Positions 42,530 to 51,157 are shown, counted from the stretch's first letter. The stretch is DNA of 54,527 bases from an uncultured Oscillospiraceae bacterium (GCA_900540275.1 UQFO01000014.1:1-54527), one strand, 5' to 3'. The notes: generated from the sequence alone by a model not told the origin. A program made the numbers and translations.

Positions 42530-42682
42530 TCCTTATTCCTGCCCAGCCTGCCTGAAACCCTGCATTTGACGGACCAGGAACAGCATCTTGTTAACCGGGC
42601 ACCGAAAACTAGAATAGAATAGAAATATGGCATGAAAAAAATTTTGGTAAAACAAGACATGGCTGTTTGAGCTAAAATGTGG

Positions 42683-42688
42683 TACAAT
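42683..42688 (+). promoter_or_regulatory. Extended -10 promoter of the membrane protein gene
   Basis: TGG-TACAAT with no good -35; about 48 bases upstream of the start codon. Confidence 0.45.
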
Positions 42689-42736
42689 CTTTTTTGTTAA
42701 AAAAATAACAATATCACAGTTTAAGGAAGCGCAGGT

Positions 42737-43708
42737 ATGAGTATAACAACAAGAAAATATATCGGGTGGGGCGCTACAGCCCTGCTTATCTGTGCCATGA
42801 TGGCAGCGGCCTCCTTGTTTGGGGAACGGGAAATCATCTTTCCTGAGATTTTAGCGCTCGCTGCGGGCGCATGGGCCGCGCCAAAGCAGCCGTGGCATGT
42901 TTCGCGCGTACAAACCGTACTGCTTATGTCTATAGCAGCCGTCTTTGGCGTTTGCGTCGTCCGGTTCCTCCCCGTCCCCCAGCTTTTGCAGGCGGCAGTG
43001 GCTTTTATATTCGTAGCTGTAATATTACTTCTGACGAAGACGACGCTCGTGCCCATGGTCTCGGCGGCGGTACTGCCTGTGCTGCTCGGGACAACCTCCT
43101 GGGTTTACCCAGCCTCTGTACTGGTGCTCTCCTTTATCATTGCGGCTTTCAGGCCCATAATAAAAGGAAAGGAAGCGTCTGGCAAAAGCAGCCCCTCCCC
43201 TATGGAATGGAATTTCAGACAGGAGGCCCTGCGGTGGCTTGCCCTGCTTCTTTGCTTCTGTGCCGCGGCGTTTGTTCCGGTGCAGACAGGCAATCTCTAT
43301 TTTATTGCCCCGCCGCTTATTGTAATGTTCTGCGAGCTTTCAAAGCCGCAGGGAGCGCCGCGCAGGCATATGGGGGCCGTGTTTGGCCTTATGGCCATGG
43401 CGTCTGTAACCGGCGTGCTTGTCCGTTATGTGACGGAGCTTTGGCTGGGCCTGCCTATCTGGATGACAGGCGGATTTTGCGCCGTAATCCTGCTGCTCAT
43501 GTTTGCGCGCGTAAAAATGATATTCCCGCCCGCCGGCGCGGCGATGCTCCTGCCTATGCTGCTCCCGGCTGACAAGCTTTGGCTTTACCCGCCTGAGCTG
43601 ATTACGGGCTGCCTTGTTTTTATGGGCCTTTCCTGCCTGCTGTTCCGCGATAAGAAAATGCGCGCCGCATCAAAAGAGCCGGTTGGCGGGATTGCTGAGG
43701 AAGGATAG
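42737..43708 (+). CDS. Polytopic membrane protein, possibly HPP-like
   Basis: 323 residues with about nine to ten hydrophobic helices. Helix-flanking motifs such as KMIFPPAGAAMLLPMLLPAD near the end recall HPP-family proteins, where a PP-x-GA motif lies in a helix; the N-terminal half has REIIFPEILALAAGAWAAPK. I do not assign a substrate. AAGGAAG precedes the ATG. A single gene flanked by the hairpin element and a terminator. Confidence 0.72.
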   Translation: MSITTRKYIGWGATALLICAMMAAASLFGEREIIFPEILALAAGAWAAPKQPWHVSRVQTVLLMSIAAVFGVCVVRFLPVPQLLQAAVAFIFVAVILLLTKTTLVPMVSAAVLPVLLGTTSWVYPASVLVLSFIIAAFRPIIKGKEASGKSSPSPMEWNFRQEALRWLALLLCFCAAAFVPVQTGNLYFIAPPLIVMFCELSKPQGAPRRHMGAVFGLMAMASVTGVLVRYVTELWLGLPIWMTGGFCAVILLLMFARVKMIFPPAGAAMLLPMLLPADKLWLYPPELITGCLVFMGLSCLLFRDKKMRAASKEPVGGIAEEG

Positions 43709-43726
43709 CGTCCATATTTTATTATT

Positions 43727-43762
43727 AAAAGCGGCGGATTGTTTCTGAAACCCGCCGCTTTT
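43727..43762. terminator. Bidirectional terminator
   Basis: AAAAGCGGCGG / CCGCCGCTTTT stem with T runs on both strands, between convergent genes. Confidence 0.85.
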
Positions 43763-43830
43763 TTGTATTTATTTCGTTCTATTACCCTGTCTTTAAAATT
43801 CACTTTAAAAGGCAGGGCTGCTTGCTTATG

Positions 43831-44313
43831 TTATTCCAACAATTTTACATAATAATCCTTCTGTTCATCAAAAACATAGCCGTTTGCCAACAGTACATGG
43901 TTAGACGGGCCGTTTTCCTTCTCAGGCTGGACGATAATCCGTTTTGCCCGTTCCTTTTTCCGGATGGTTTCGGTCAGCAGCTTTACCAGCGCTTTTCCGT
44001 AGCCCTTCCCCAAATAGGCTTCATTTCCGATTAAATAATCTATACTGAACGTATCGCCGCGTTTTTCCACCTTGTACCAATCCTCCATACCACTGCCGTC
44101 AAAGCAATCATAATATTGGCAAAAACCAACGGCGGTTTCATTTTCCGTCACGATAAAGTGATGTATCCATGAAAAGCTGCCGTTGCGCCCGTTTATTTCT
44201 TGCAGCCAATTTTTGGGGTTGTGGTACCACTTTAAGATATAGCCTTTATTCAGCCACGAGGCAAACAGCTCCATATCCTCGTCGGTAAACGCGCGTAAAC
44301 TCAAGTTTTTCAT
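43831..44313 (-). CDS. GNAT-family N-acetyltransferase
   Basis: 160 residues from ATG 44313 (GGAGAGG at 6 bases); TTG 44328 overlaps the site. Acetyl-CoA motif A is YLIGNEAYLGKGYGKALVKLL, and the C-terminal motif is NHVLLANGYVFDEQKDYY. The N-terminal LRAFTDEDMELFASWLNKGYI resembles AAC(6')-type and ribosomal-protein-type acetyltransferases. The substrate is not determinable. Confidence 0.87.
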   Translation of the reverse strand: MKNLSLRAFTDEDMELFASWLNKGYILKWYHNPKNWLQEINGRNGSFSWIHHFIVTENETAVGFCQYYDCFDGSGMEDWYKVEKRGDTFSIDYLIGNEAYLGKGYGKALVKLLTETIRKKERAKRIIVQPEKENGPSNHVLLANGYVFDEQKDYYVKLLE

Positions 44314-44345
44314 TAAATACCTCTCCAATCAAATAAAACATGAGA

Positions 44346-44380
44346 AAAAGCGTACAGGATTAGAAATTCTGTACGCTTTT
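44346..44380 (-). terminator. Terminator of the GGDEF-EAL gene
   Basis: AAAAGCGTACAG / CTGTACGCTTTT with T runs on both sides. Confidence 0.85.
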
Positions 44381-44391
44381 TTCGGTAAAAA

Positions 44392-46491
44392 TCAAACAAG
44401 ATATTTCTGCTCGCATTCTTCCAATGGGAGCGGACGGCTGAATAAATACCCCTGCGCCTGCGCGCAGCCCATGTCCCTGAGTATGAGGAACTGCTCCTCC
44501 GTTTCAACGCCTTCCGCTATTGTGCGAATCCCCATTTTTCCGCAGATTTCAATTAAAAGCGCGACGACCGACTGTGCTTTTAAATTTGTCGTAATGTGGT
44601 CAACCAGGCTTTTATCGATTTTAAGCACATCAAAATCGACCGAGGTAAACAGCGAAAGATTGGCGTAATGCACGCCGAAATCGTCAATGGACACGGTAAA
44701 GCCCGCATCGCGTATCCGCTGGATTAAACCGTTGATGTCAAAGCCTTCAAGGCCTTCCACGCTTTCTGTCATTTCAATTTCTACCCATTTTTTCTCAATC
44801 CCGTATTTCTCACAGATTTCTGTAATACAGGGGATAAAGCTGCGTTCTGTCAGCGAATAGCGGGAGAAATTGACAGAAATCGGCACCGTTTTTTTCCCTT
44901 TGGAAATCCAACTGGAAACCTTGGAGCACGCAAACTCAAACACATAAAAATCGAGCGCACTGATAAGCTTTGCGTCCTCAAGCAGCGGCAGGAACTGGTC
45001 TGGCGCCAAAATCCCGCCGTCCGGCATCCTATAGCGGACAAGCGCCTCCATCCCTACCATCTCGCGGCTGTCGAAGGAAACCTTTGGCTGTAAATACACC
45101 GGGAAACAGCCGCCGTTGAGCTTTTCCCGCAGGACGCCGGGCACGGTAAGGCCCAAAACGTCGTCGTTGTAATGGCGGTAACGGTTTGATGCAAGGTTTT
45201 TCCGGTAATACTGTTTTTTATCCTCATACATCACCGCGTCCGCGTCGGAAATCAGCCGCTGGATGTCGACCGCGTCGTCCGTCCACTCATAGCCGATTGC
45301 CGCCTGGCACTGCGGGTCGCTGTCAAAACGCTTTTTCAGCTCAATAACGTTTTCCATAAAGGCTTCTTTGGGCATATTCCTGCAAATCACAACAAACTCG
45401 TCCCCGCCTATCCGGTAAAAATCGGACTGGCCGAACACCTCCGTAATAATCCTGGCACAGTCCACCAGAATACGGTCGCCATAAAAATGGCCGTAACGGT
45501 CGTTGATGTCCTTAAGGCCGTTGATGTCAAGATACACGATACCTACGGCCTCTTCTTTTTCTTTGTATTTTCCGATATCCTGGATATAACGGTTGCGGTT
45601 GTAAAGGCCGGTAAGCATATCCTGGTAGCTCAGCTTCATCAGCTGCTGTTCGGCCTCCGCCCTGCGTAATGTCGATATTAAGAAATAACGCAGTGTATGG
45701 AGCAGGGATGAAATGTTTTTTATTTTTTCACTCGGAGGATTATCTACGCCGATATACCCAATAAGCTGGCCGTCCTTTTCAAGCGGCGCCACAACCATAC
45801 TATGAATCCCCTGTACGGAAAGGGCCTGGTATTCCGCAGGGTTGATTTCCTTAATCTTCTCCATATCCTCGATAATGACGCATTCGCTTTTTTCAAAGAA
45901 AGGGCGCCATCTGTCAATCAGGGTAATATCCAGCCCCTGCAGGTTTTCCTTCTGCGGTTCTATTCCGTCGGCACACCACTCATATGTATTGTCCATTTTA
46001 TCGCCGCGGATATTAAAGATATACGCGCGTTCCGCAGACAGGAAGCTCCCGAGCTTTTGAAGCACAAGCGGAAAGCTTTTCCCGACGTTCGCCGATTCGG
46101 AGAGGAACTTTACACACTCCATAACCATATGCTCCGCATCAAGCGCGTTCTGAAGGTCGATTTGCTCCTGCTTATTGTTTGTAATGTCGAACGCAATTTC
46201 CAGCCGTACGCTCCTGCCCTCCCACTTGACCAGCTTATCCTTAAGCAGGTAATGGCGGCCCGCAATTGGATTGGTATACTCCCATGAGTACGTCTTATCA
46301 AAAGCCAGGCTTTTATTTGTACAGAACGGGCACGGATGATCCAGCCCCTGCAAAGCCTTATAGCATTTCTGGCCGTTAAGCTCCGATATACCGAACATTT
46401 TACGGCCTTCCTTATTCACAAATAACAGCTCGTAGGTATCCAAATCGGCTACATAAACAAGCTCGGACATTTCGTCCATCAGTTCAAACAT
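44392..46491 (-). CDS. PAS-GAF-GGDEF-EAL cyclic-di-GMP protein
   Basis: 699 residues from ATG 46491 with AGGAGG 5 bases upstream (the frame is open 57 bases further). PAS domain (about 1-110) with a Cys-rich insert, CYKALQGLDHPCPFC, seen in redox or metal-sensing PAS domains. GAF domain (about 125-270). GGDEF domain with intact RIGGDEFVV (about 364). EAL domain (about 450-695) with MEALVRY, SVNFSR, EMTES, SIDDFG, LKIDKS and AEGVE, so all phosphodiesterase residues seem present. It is soluble and can in principle both make and degrade c-di-GMP, with the direction set by the sensory domains. Confidence 0.95.
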   Translation of the reverse strand: MFELMDEMSELVYVADLDTYELLFVNKEGRKMFGISELNGQKCYKALQGLDHPCPFCTNKSLAFDKTYSWEYTNPIAGRHYLLKDKLVKWEGRSVRLEIAFDITNNKQEQIDLQNALDAEHMVMECVKFLSESANVGKSFPLVLQKLGSFLSAERAYIFNIRGDKMDNTYEWCADGIEPQKENLQGLDITLIDRWRPFFEKSECVIIEDMEKIKEINPAEYQALSVQGIHSMVVAPLEKDGQLIGYIGVDNPPSEKIKNISSLLHTLRYFLISTLRRAEAEQQLMKLSYQDMLTGLYNRNRYIQDIGKYKEKEEAVGIVYLDINGLKDINDRYGHFYGDRILVDCARIITEVFGQSDFYRIGGDEFVVICRNMPKEAFMENVIELKKRFDSDPQCQAAIGYEWTDDAVDIQRLISDADAVMYEDKKQYYRKNLASNRYRHYNDDVLGLTVPGVLREKLNGGCFPVYLQPKVSFDSREMVGMEALVRYRMPDGGILAPDQFLPLLEDAKLISALDFYVFEFACSKVSSWISKGKKTVPISVNFSRYSLTERSFIPCITEICEKYGIEKKWVEIEMTESVEGLEGFDINGLIQRIRDAGFTVSIDDFGVHYANLSLFTSVDFDVLKIDKSLVDHITTNLKAQSVVALLIEICGKMGIRTIAEGVETEEQFLILRDMGCAQAQGYLFSRPLPLEECEQKYLV

Positions 46492-46582
46492 GGTTCCTCC
46501 TGCCATGCCGGAAATCTTTGTAAGCGGCGGTTCCGGCGGCGCTAGCAATCTTTATTTGCCGCAGTTTGGGAAATACGCTTTT

Positions 46583-46588
46583 ATTATA
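46583..46588 (-). promoter_or_regulatory. -10 box of the GGDEF-EAL gene
   Basis: Minus strand TGG-TATAAT, an extended -10, about 90 bases before the start; -35 is weak. Confidence 0.55.
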
Positions 46589-46638
46589 CCATAACTCATT
46601 TAAAATGCACGCATTTTATTATTGTGTTTCTTGGTAAA

Positions 46639-46923
46639 TTACTGCCTAGTGCGCCGGTACAGCCCTTTGCCAATTTGCACCAGCGCAATACAGGCAATCC
46701 ATACCATAAACCCGAGGGAACAGCGCTGCACAGCCTGCTCGTCAGTCATAAGGCGGATATCCACGCCGCCGCTCGTCCCAAGGATAAAAAAGAAATACAG
46801 AAAGGTCAGCAGCGCAACGGCGTTATGGAAAAGAAAGGGCAGCGCCCTTTTCGTTAAAAAATACCAGACGGCTGCCAAAAACAGACTTGCCGCTCCCACC
46901 TTTTTTCTGAAAAAATCCGGCAA
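46639..46923 (-). CDS. Small membrane protein, unknown function
   Basis: 94 residues, three hydrophobic segments (about 10-27, 33-50, 70-86) joined by short basic loops, ending GLYRRTRQ. The start is a TTG with GGGGG 7 bases upstream. No family recognised. It lies upstream of the GGDEF-EAL gene on the same strand, but a promoter separates them. Confidence 0.6.
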   Translation of the reverse strand: MPDFFRKKVGAASLFLAAVWYFLTKRALPFLFHNAVALLTFLYFFFILGTSGGVDIRLMTDEQAVQRCSLGFMVWIACIALVQIGKGLYRRTRQ

Positions 46924-47126
46924 TTAAAATCCCCCGTTCTATTGTTTAAAAGCTTTATTCATAGCGTGAACGCATTTTTCTGCCGATATACAGCCCATGG
47001 GAAAATTTATGCTTTATGGCGCGGCCGCTTTTTGTCCACATGCATTTTTAGTACGATAAAGCGGAATAACCGGCCGTTTCAAGGCGATAATAATGGTAAT
47101 CCCAAAATACAAAGGAGGAAATCAAA

Positions 47127-47303
47127 ATGTCGCCAAAGGAACTGCTTTATATTGAGGACGCGCTTGGACATGAAAAGCAGATGAAAACTGCCTGCACGGA
47201 TTTTGCGGGACAGCTTCAGGACCCCGAGCTCAAAAATTTTGTCCAGGAGCTATGCAGCAAGCATCAGGAATGCTTCAACCGTTTTTACGGCCTACTGAAA
47301 TAA
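47127..47303 (+). CDS. Small spore-coat-associated protein (CotF-like fragment)
   Basis: 58 residues, MSPKELLYIEDALGHEKQMK, with a very strong AAAGGAGG site. The helical pattern (EDALGHEKQ, CTDFAGQLQDPELKNFVQEL) matches the N-terminal half of CotF-type coat proteins of Clostridia, which are often encoded as two short genes. The partner follows after 23 bases. Role: outer spore coat. No promoter could be assigned in the 200-base gap before it (46924-47126); sporulation sigma factors have short consensus sites. Confidence 0.75.
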   Translation: MSPKELLYIEDALGHEKQMKTACTDFAGQLQDPELKNFVQELCSKHQECFNRFYGLLK

Positions 47304-47326
47304 AATTGAGAAAAGAGGAATAGAAA

Positions 47327-47575
47327 ATGGAAGATCGTGTCATTATGGATAATATCTTATCCGCGACAAAGGGCGCTTGCGATTTGATGATGCACGGCGC
47401 AATCGAGTCCTCGACCGCCGATGTTCACAGCGCTTTTACGCAGAGCTTCAACGACGCCCTGTGCATGCAGAATGAAATTTATTCTAAAATGTCGCAAAAG
47501 GGCTGGTATCCCACCCAGCAGGCGGAACAGCAGAAAATCGATTCCGTCAAGCAGAAGTTCAGCGGACAGGCTTAA
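47327..47575 (+). CDS. Spore coat protein, CotF family
   Basis: 82 residues, MEDRVIMDNILSATKGACDL, with the family pattern GAIESSTADVHSAFTQSFNDAL and KMSQKGWYPTQQAEQQKI. Forms a unit with the 58-residue gene. Likely expressed in the mother cell late in sporulation. Confidence 0.82.
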   Translation: MEDRVIMDNILSATKGACDLMMHGAIESSTADVHSAFTQSFNDALCMQNEIYSKMSQKGWYPTQQAEQQKIDSVKQKFSGQA

Positions 47576-47601
47576 TTTCAAAAATTATATAAATTGAAAA
47601 C

Positions 47602-47630
47602 GAATCCCCTGGTTATGCGCCGGGGGATTC
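47602..47630 (+). terminator. Terminator after the coat genes
   Basis: GAATCCCC / GGGGATTC stem; no strong T run follows, so possibly inefficient. Confidence 0.5.
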
Positions 47631-47673
47631 TGCTTATACTAATTACAATTTTAAAAATCAGGGGGTAATTATC

Positions 47674-47841
47674 CTGGAGGAATGGACAGATGAAATCCAA
47701 TGTGAGCTTTACGATATACACGGACAATATCAAGGCAGCTGGATGATTGGATTTCTGCCAGATAGCAACCAATTTGTTTTTATGCGAAGCCTGGATGAAG
47801 AAATAAACAGGGACAATCAGGGAAACATAAAAACAAATTGA
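47674..47841 (+). CDS. Possible short protein upstream of ku
   Basis: An open frame of 55 residues containing EEWTDEIQCELYDIHGQYQG and SLDEEINRDNQGNIKTN, without ATG, GTG or TTG at its front. GGGGGT lies 7 bases before a CTG at 47674, so a CTG start is possible; the first ATG in frame is far inside. It ends 15 bases before ku. It may be a real small gene, or a relic. Confidence 0.35.
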   Translation: MEEWTDEIQCELYDIHGQYQGSWMIGFLPDSNQFVFMRSLDEEINRDNQGNIKTN

Positions 47842-47856
47842 CTATGAGGTGATTTT

Positions 47857-48657
47857 ATGGCAGCTTCACATAAAGGCGCGATATCGTTCGGCCTTGTGCA
47901 TATTCCCGTCGCCCTGCATACGGCGACGCAGGACAACGACATCCACTTTAACCAGCTTTGCCGCGAGGACGGCAGCCGTATTAAATATAAAAGGGTCTGC
48001 TCCCACTGCGGGAAAGAGGTCGCGGGCAAGGACATCGTAAAAGGCTTTGAGTTTGCCCCGGGGCAATATATCACTATGAGCGATGAGGATTTTGAAAAGG
48101 CAAAGACGCCGAAGGACAAAACGATACAAATTCTGCATTTTGCGGAATTGTCAAGCATTCGCCCCATTTATTACGATAAGACCTACCACGCCGTGCCTGA
48201 GGCTGGCGGAGACAAAGCCTATGAGCTTCTGCGCCGCGCCATGCACGACGAGCAAAAGGTGGCGATAGCCAAAACAGTTATGGGCCAGTCTGAAAAGCTG
48301 CTTTGCCTGGTCCCAACACAAAAGGGTATTTTGGTTGAAACGCTCTTTTTCGCGGACGAGGTGAAGGAAATACCGAAGGAGCCCGCACATCCGGATTTGG
48401 CGGAGGCAGAACTTACAATGGCAAAAACACTTGTCAACTCAATGACAGCGGAATTTGAGGCGGAAAAATATCATGATGAATACCAAATCAGGCTGCGCCG
48501 GATAATCGAGGACAAAATCGCGGGAAAAGAGGTCGTACAGGCTCCCGCGGAAAAGCCGGATAACGTTATCAATATTATGGAAGCGTTACAGGCCAGCCTG
48601 AAGCAGGTGGAAGAAGATAAAGCCCCGCCTGAGAAAAAGAGCGCGGAAACGGCATGA
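47857..48657 (+). CDS. ku: Ku DNA end-binding protein
   Basis: 266 residues, bacterial Ku core (ISFGLVHIPVALHTATQ at the N-terminus, CSHCGKEV zinc-like knuckle, KGFEFAPGQYITMSDEDFE, then VVQAPAEKPDNVINIMEALQ and an acidic/Lys tail). Forms a homodimeric ring on double-strand ends and recruits ligase. GAGGTGA precedes the ATG. It overlaps the ligase gene by 4 bases (ATGA). In spore formers such systems act during spore germination; spore coat genes lie just upstream here. Confidence 0.95.
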   Translation: MAASHKGAISFGLVHIPVALHTATQDNDIHFNQLCREDGSRIKYKRVCSHCGKEVAGKDIVKGFEFAPGQYITMSDEDFEKAKTPKDKTIQILHFAELSSIRPIYYDKTYHAVPEAGGDKAYELLRRAMHDEQKVAIAKTVMGQSEKLLCLVPTQKGILVETLFFADEVKEIPKEPAHPDLAEAELTMAKTLVNSMTAEFEAEKYHDEYQIRLRRIIEDKIAGKEVVQAPAEKPDNVINIMEALQASLKQVEEDKAPPEKKSAETA

Positions 48658-49625
48658 CCGATATATTTGAAAAAAAGCAGTTAAGCCCTATGCTGATTGG
48701 AGAAACCGCCGACGCCTTTGACGACCCTGGATATATATATGAGATGAAATGGGACGGGGAGCGCTGTATTGCGTATCTCGACCCAAAAGAGGGAACCGTC
48801 CTCATCAATAAAAGGGAGGTCCGCATGCTGCCGAAGGTTCCGGAGCTGTCCAAAATGCACGAGCAGGTCAAAAAACGCTGCATCCTGGATGGCGAGCTCA
48901 CCATGCTCAAAGACGGGAAACCCGACTTTGAAGGAATCCAGCGCAGGAGCCTGATGAGCAACACCTTTAAAATTGAAATAGACGCAAAGCGAAACCCCGC
49001 AAGCTTTGTCGCGTTCGATATTTTGTACTATGACGGGGACGACTTGACGCCGCTGCCGCTGATGAAGCGCAAGGAGTATTTACAAAAGGCAGTAAAAAAA
49101 GAATCAGAGCGCCTGGCGATATCCCGTTATATCGAAGGAAAAGGAACTGCCTTTTATGAGCTTGCCAAATCCCAGAATTTAGAAGGCATCGTCGCAAAGC
49201 GGAAAGACAGCGTCTATGTACCGGGAAAACGGACAAAGGACTGGTTAAAAATTAAAAACCTGCAGGACGACGACTTTGTCGTCTGTGGTTATATTTTTAA
49301 AGAAGACCATATCGCAAGCCTTGTTTTAGGCCAATATGAAAACGGCAGGCTCCTGTACAAGGGCCACGTGACAATGGGCGTGCGCGGCGCGGCATTTGAA
49401 AAAGTCAAACAGGTAAAAGCTATTTCAGAATCCCCTTTTGACGGGCCTGTCCCGTCAGGCCACGGCAACGAGAACGCAGTATGGCTTGTACCGGAGCTTG
49501 TTTGTACAGTAACCTTTATGTATCGTACAGAAAACGGCGGCCTGCGGCACCCTGTATTTAAGGGGCTGCGCGGCGACAAGCTGCCTGCTGATTGCACAGA
49601 GCAAAAAAAAGCCCCCGGGGATTGA
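48654..49625 (+). CDS. ligD: ATP-dependent DNA ligase (LigD ligase domain only)
   Basis: 323 residues. Adenylation lysine in YEMKWDGERCIAYL (about 31), then LDGELTML, FVAFDILYYDG, EGIVAKRKDSVYVPGKRTKDWLKIK and the OB-fold domain. The polymerase (primase) and phosphoesterase domains of full LigD are absent, as in many Clostridia, where they are separate proteins or missing. It seals ends held by Ku. Followed at once by a terminator. Confidence 0.93.
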   Translation: MTDIFEKKQLSPMLIGETADAFDDPGYIYEMKWDGERCIAYLDPKEGTVLINKREVRMLPKVPELSKMHEQVKKRCILDGELTMLKDGKPDFEGIQRRSLMSNTFKIEIDAKRNPASFVAFDILYYDGDDLTPLPLMKRKEYLQKAVKKESERLAISRYIEGKGTAFYELAKSQNLEGIVAKRKDSVYVPGKRTKDWLKIKNLQDDDFVVCGYIFKEDHIASLVLGQYENGRLLYKGHVTMGVRGAAFEKVKQVKAISESPFDGPVPSGHGNENAVWLVPELVCTVTFMYRTENGGLRHPVFKGLRGDKLPADCTEQKKAPGD

Positions 49626-49635
49626 CCCGGGGGCT
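49610..49635. terminator. Bidirectional terminator
   Basis: AGCCCCCGGG / CCCGGGGGCT stem with long A and T runs on the two sides, between the ligase and HD-GYP genes (convergent); it overlaps the last codons of ligD. Confidence 0.9.
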
Positions 49636-49639
49636 TTTT

Positions 49640-50293
49640 TTATTTATTGGCGGTTTCCTCTTCCGGCTGCTTTTCCCCTTCCGAACAGGCAAGCTGGCCA
49701 AATAAATCCTGTATATCCAAAAAAGCGTCGGCAATTTCAGGCCGGAATGCCTGCCCGCGTTCCTTCACAATCAACTCCACAACAGAGGTATGGGAATAGG
49801 CTCCCTTATAGCACCGCTTTGAACGCAGGGCATCGTACTGGTCGGCCAGCGATACAATCTGTGCGGTAACTGGTATTTCATTGCCAGACAGCCGATACGG
49901 ATACCCGTTTCCATCCCACCGCTCATGGTGGCAAAGGGTAATTTCGCGTACCAGCGACAGCGCCGTATCATGGCATTCCAGCACATCTTCGCACCGGGCA
50001 ATCAATTCCGCGCCCTTTATCGTGTGGAGCTTGACGATAGCATATTCTTCGTCGGTCAGACGCCCCTTTTTATTCAGGATAGCTTTGGGTATGAAGCATT
50101 TTCCTATATCATGGAGTAAGGTAGCATGCTTAATTTTTAAAATATCCGGTTGCTTTATTTCCTGAAAACCGCGCCGTACAAGTTCAGTTAACAGCAATTC
50201 AGTGTAGAGCGCAACCCTTTTGGCGTGACCGTCTAAAACGTCCGTAACGTCCGTTTGTAAATCGATAACATGATTGCAGCGCATCCCTTTCAC
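49640..50293 (-). CDS. HD-GYP domain protein (c-di-GMP phosphodiesterase candidate)
   Basis: 217 residues. Intact metal-binding motifs: HATLLHDIGKCFIPKAIL, KLHTIKGAEL, CHHERWDGNGYP and SLADQYDALRS. This is an HD-GYP hydrolase that would linearise c-di-GMP. No sensor domain; the C-terminal 35 residues are charged. Start is GTG 50293 (GGAGG at 5 bases) or ATG 50284. Third gene of an operon after a degenerate HD-GYP protein and a coiled-coil protein. Confidence 0.9.
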   Translation of the reverse strand: MKGMRCNHVIDLQTDVTDVLDGHAKRVALYTELLLTELVRRGFQEIKQPDILKIKHATLLHDIGKCFIPKAILNKKGRLTDEEYAIVKLHTIKGAELIARCEDVLECHDTALSLVREITLCHHERWDGNGYPYRLSGNEIPVTAQIVSLADQYDALRSKRCYKGAYSHTSVVELIVKERGQAFRPEIADAFLDIQDLFGQLACSEGEKQPEEETANK

Positions 50294-50307
50294 CTTCCCC
50301 TCCGTTA

Positions 50308-50475
50308 TTACCGGCGGCCGAGCTGTTTCGTTTGCTCATCCAGCTTTGCCCCGAGATAGTCGCCCAGCTGCTTTTCTGATTTGAGCTGACGCTTCAGTTC
50401 AGCGTTTTCCTTTTGAAGCCTTGCGTTTTCCATCCGAAGTTTTAATAGCTGTGCATCCTCATTTTTCTGATTCAT
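50308..50475 (-). CDS. Short coiled-coil protein between two HD-GYP genes
   Basis: 55 residues from ATG 50475 (GGGAG at 8 bases): MNQKNEDAQLLKLRMENARL then KENAELKRQL, a perfect heptad coiled coil resembling a leucine zipper. It overlaps the end of the upstream HD-GYP-like gene by 17 bases and is followed 14 bases later by the active HD-GYP gene. It may bring the two proteins together; that is inference. Confidence 0.72.
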   Translation of the reverse strand: MNQKNEDAQLLKLRMENARLQKENAELKRQLKSEKQLGDYLGAKLDEQTKQLGRR

Positions 50476-51157
50476 AGAAAAATTCTCCCTCACTTTGCCT
50501 GGTCCTGCAACGAAACTTCCGGTCAAAATACAAATCAAAAATTTCAATCTGGCACTTTTCAAAGCATTCCATTACATCCTGGCCAAACAAATCGGCGCCG
50601 TTCTTCTGCATAAATCTGGCCGTCTTTAAAATATTCCGGGCCAGGTTCCCCCCTCTGCCGGTGAGCATTTCATCCAGCCTGCTTGCAAAACCAACCAGCC
50701 GGGCCGCAAGCGGGATTTGATTTCCAAAGAGCCCTTTCGGATAGCCGGAACCGTCCATGCACTCACAATGATACCTGGCAATTTCCAAAACAATGCCGCG
50801 GTCTAAGCAGCCGTCGTCTTTCAGCTTCCTTTTCAAAAGATATTCGGTTGCGATTGGTATCTGCGTCTTATCTTTTATCGTAATCATACATTCACCGAGA
50901 TGGTGGTAAAATCCGCCCTGCCAAACTGAACGGGAAAAAACCGACCGCTCCACATCCTTCGGCAGGTTTTTTGCCGTCCCTGACAGAATATATGCCACAA
51001 CCGCAGTATGCGCCGAGTGGGAATAAACCTTCTTTGGAAGGCTTTCCATAATAATCGTCAGAGGACTTGTAATTGTAGGGGATTGCCGTACGTTAACCAA
51101 ATCAAATTCTTCCTCGCTTAATATAGAAATCATGTCTTTCGCATTCGCCTGCGCCAT
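50459..51157 (-). CDS. Degenerate HD-GYP-like protein
   Basis: 232 residues from ATG 51157 with AAAGGAG 9 bases upstream. The fold and the GYP part are clear (CECMDGSGYPKGLFGNQIPL, ARLVGFASRLDEML), but the HD pair is HH (FYHHLGECM), the HHE is YHCE and the later Asp of vaD is Ser. It should therefore not hydrolyse c-di-GMP in the usual way and may be a sensor or regulator of the intact HD-GYP protein encoded two genes on. Confidence 0.8.
   Translation of the reverse strand: MAQANAKDMISILSEEEFDLVNVRQSPTITSPLTIIMESLPKKVYSHSAHTAVVAYILSGTAKNLPKDVERSVFSRSVWQGGFYHHLGECMITIKDKTQIPIATEYLLKRKLKDDGCLDRGIVLEIARYHCECMDGSGYPKGLFGNQIPLAARLVGFASRLDEMLTGRGGNLARNILKTARFMQKNGADLFGQDVMECFEKCQIEIFDLYFDRKFRCRTRQSEGEFFYESEK

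Noticed and set aside
42200..42736. Possible insertion sequence
   Set aside because: No transposase frame of useful length; only a palindromic hairpin element without target duplications that I could identify.
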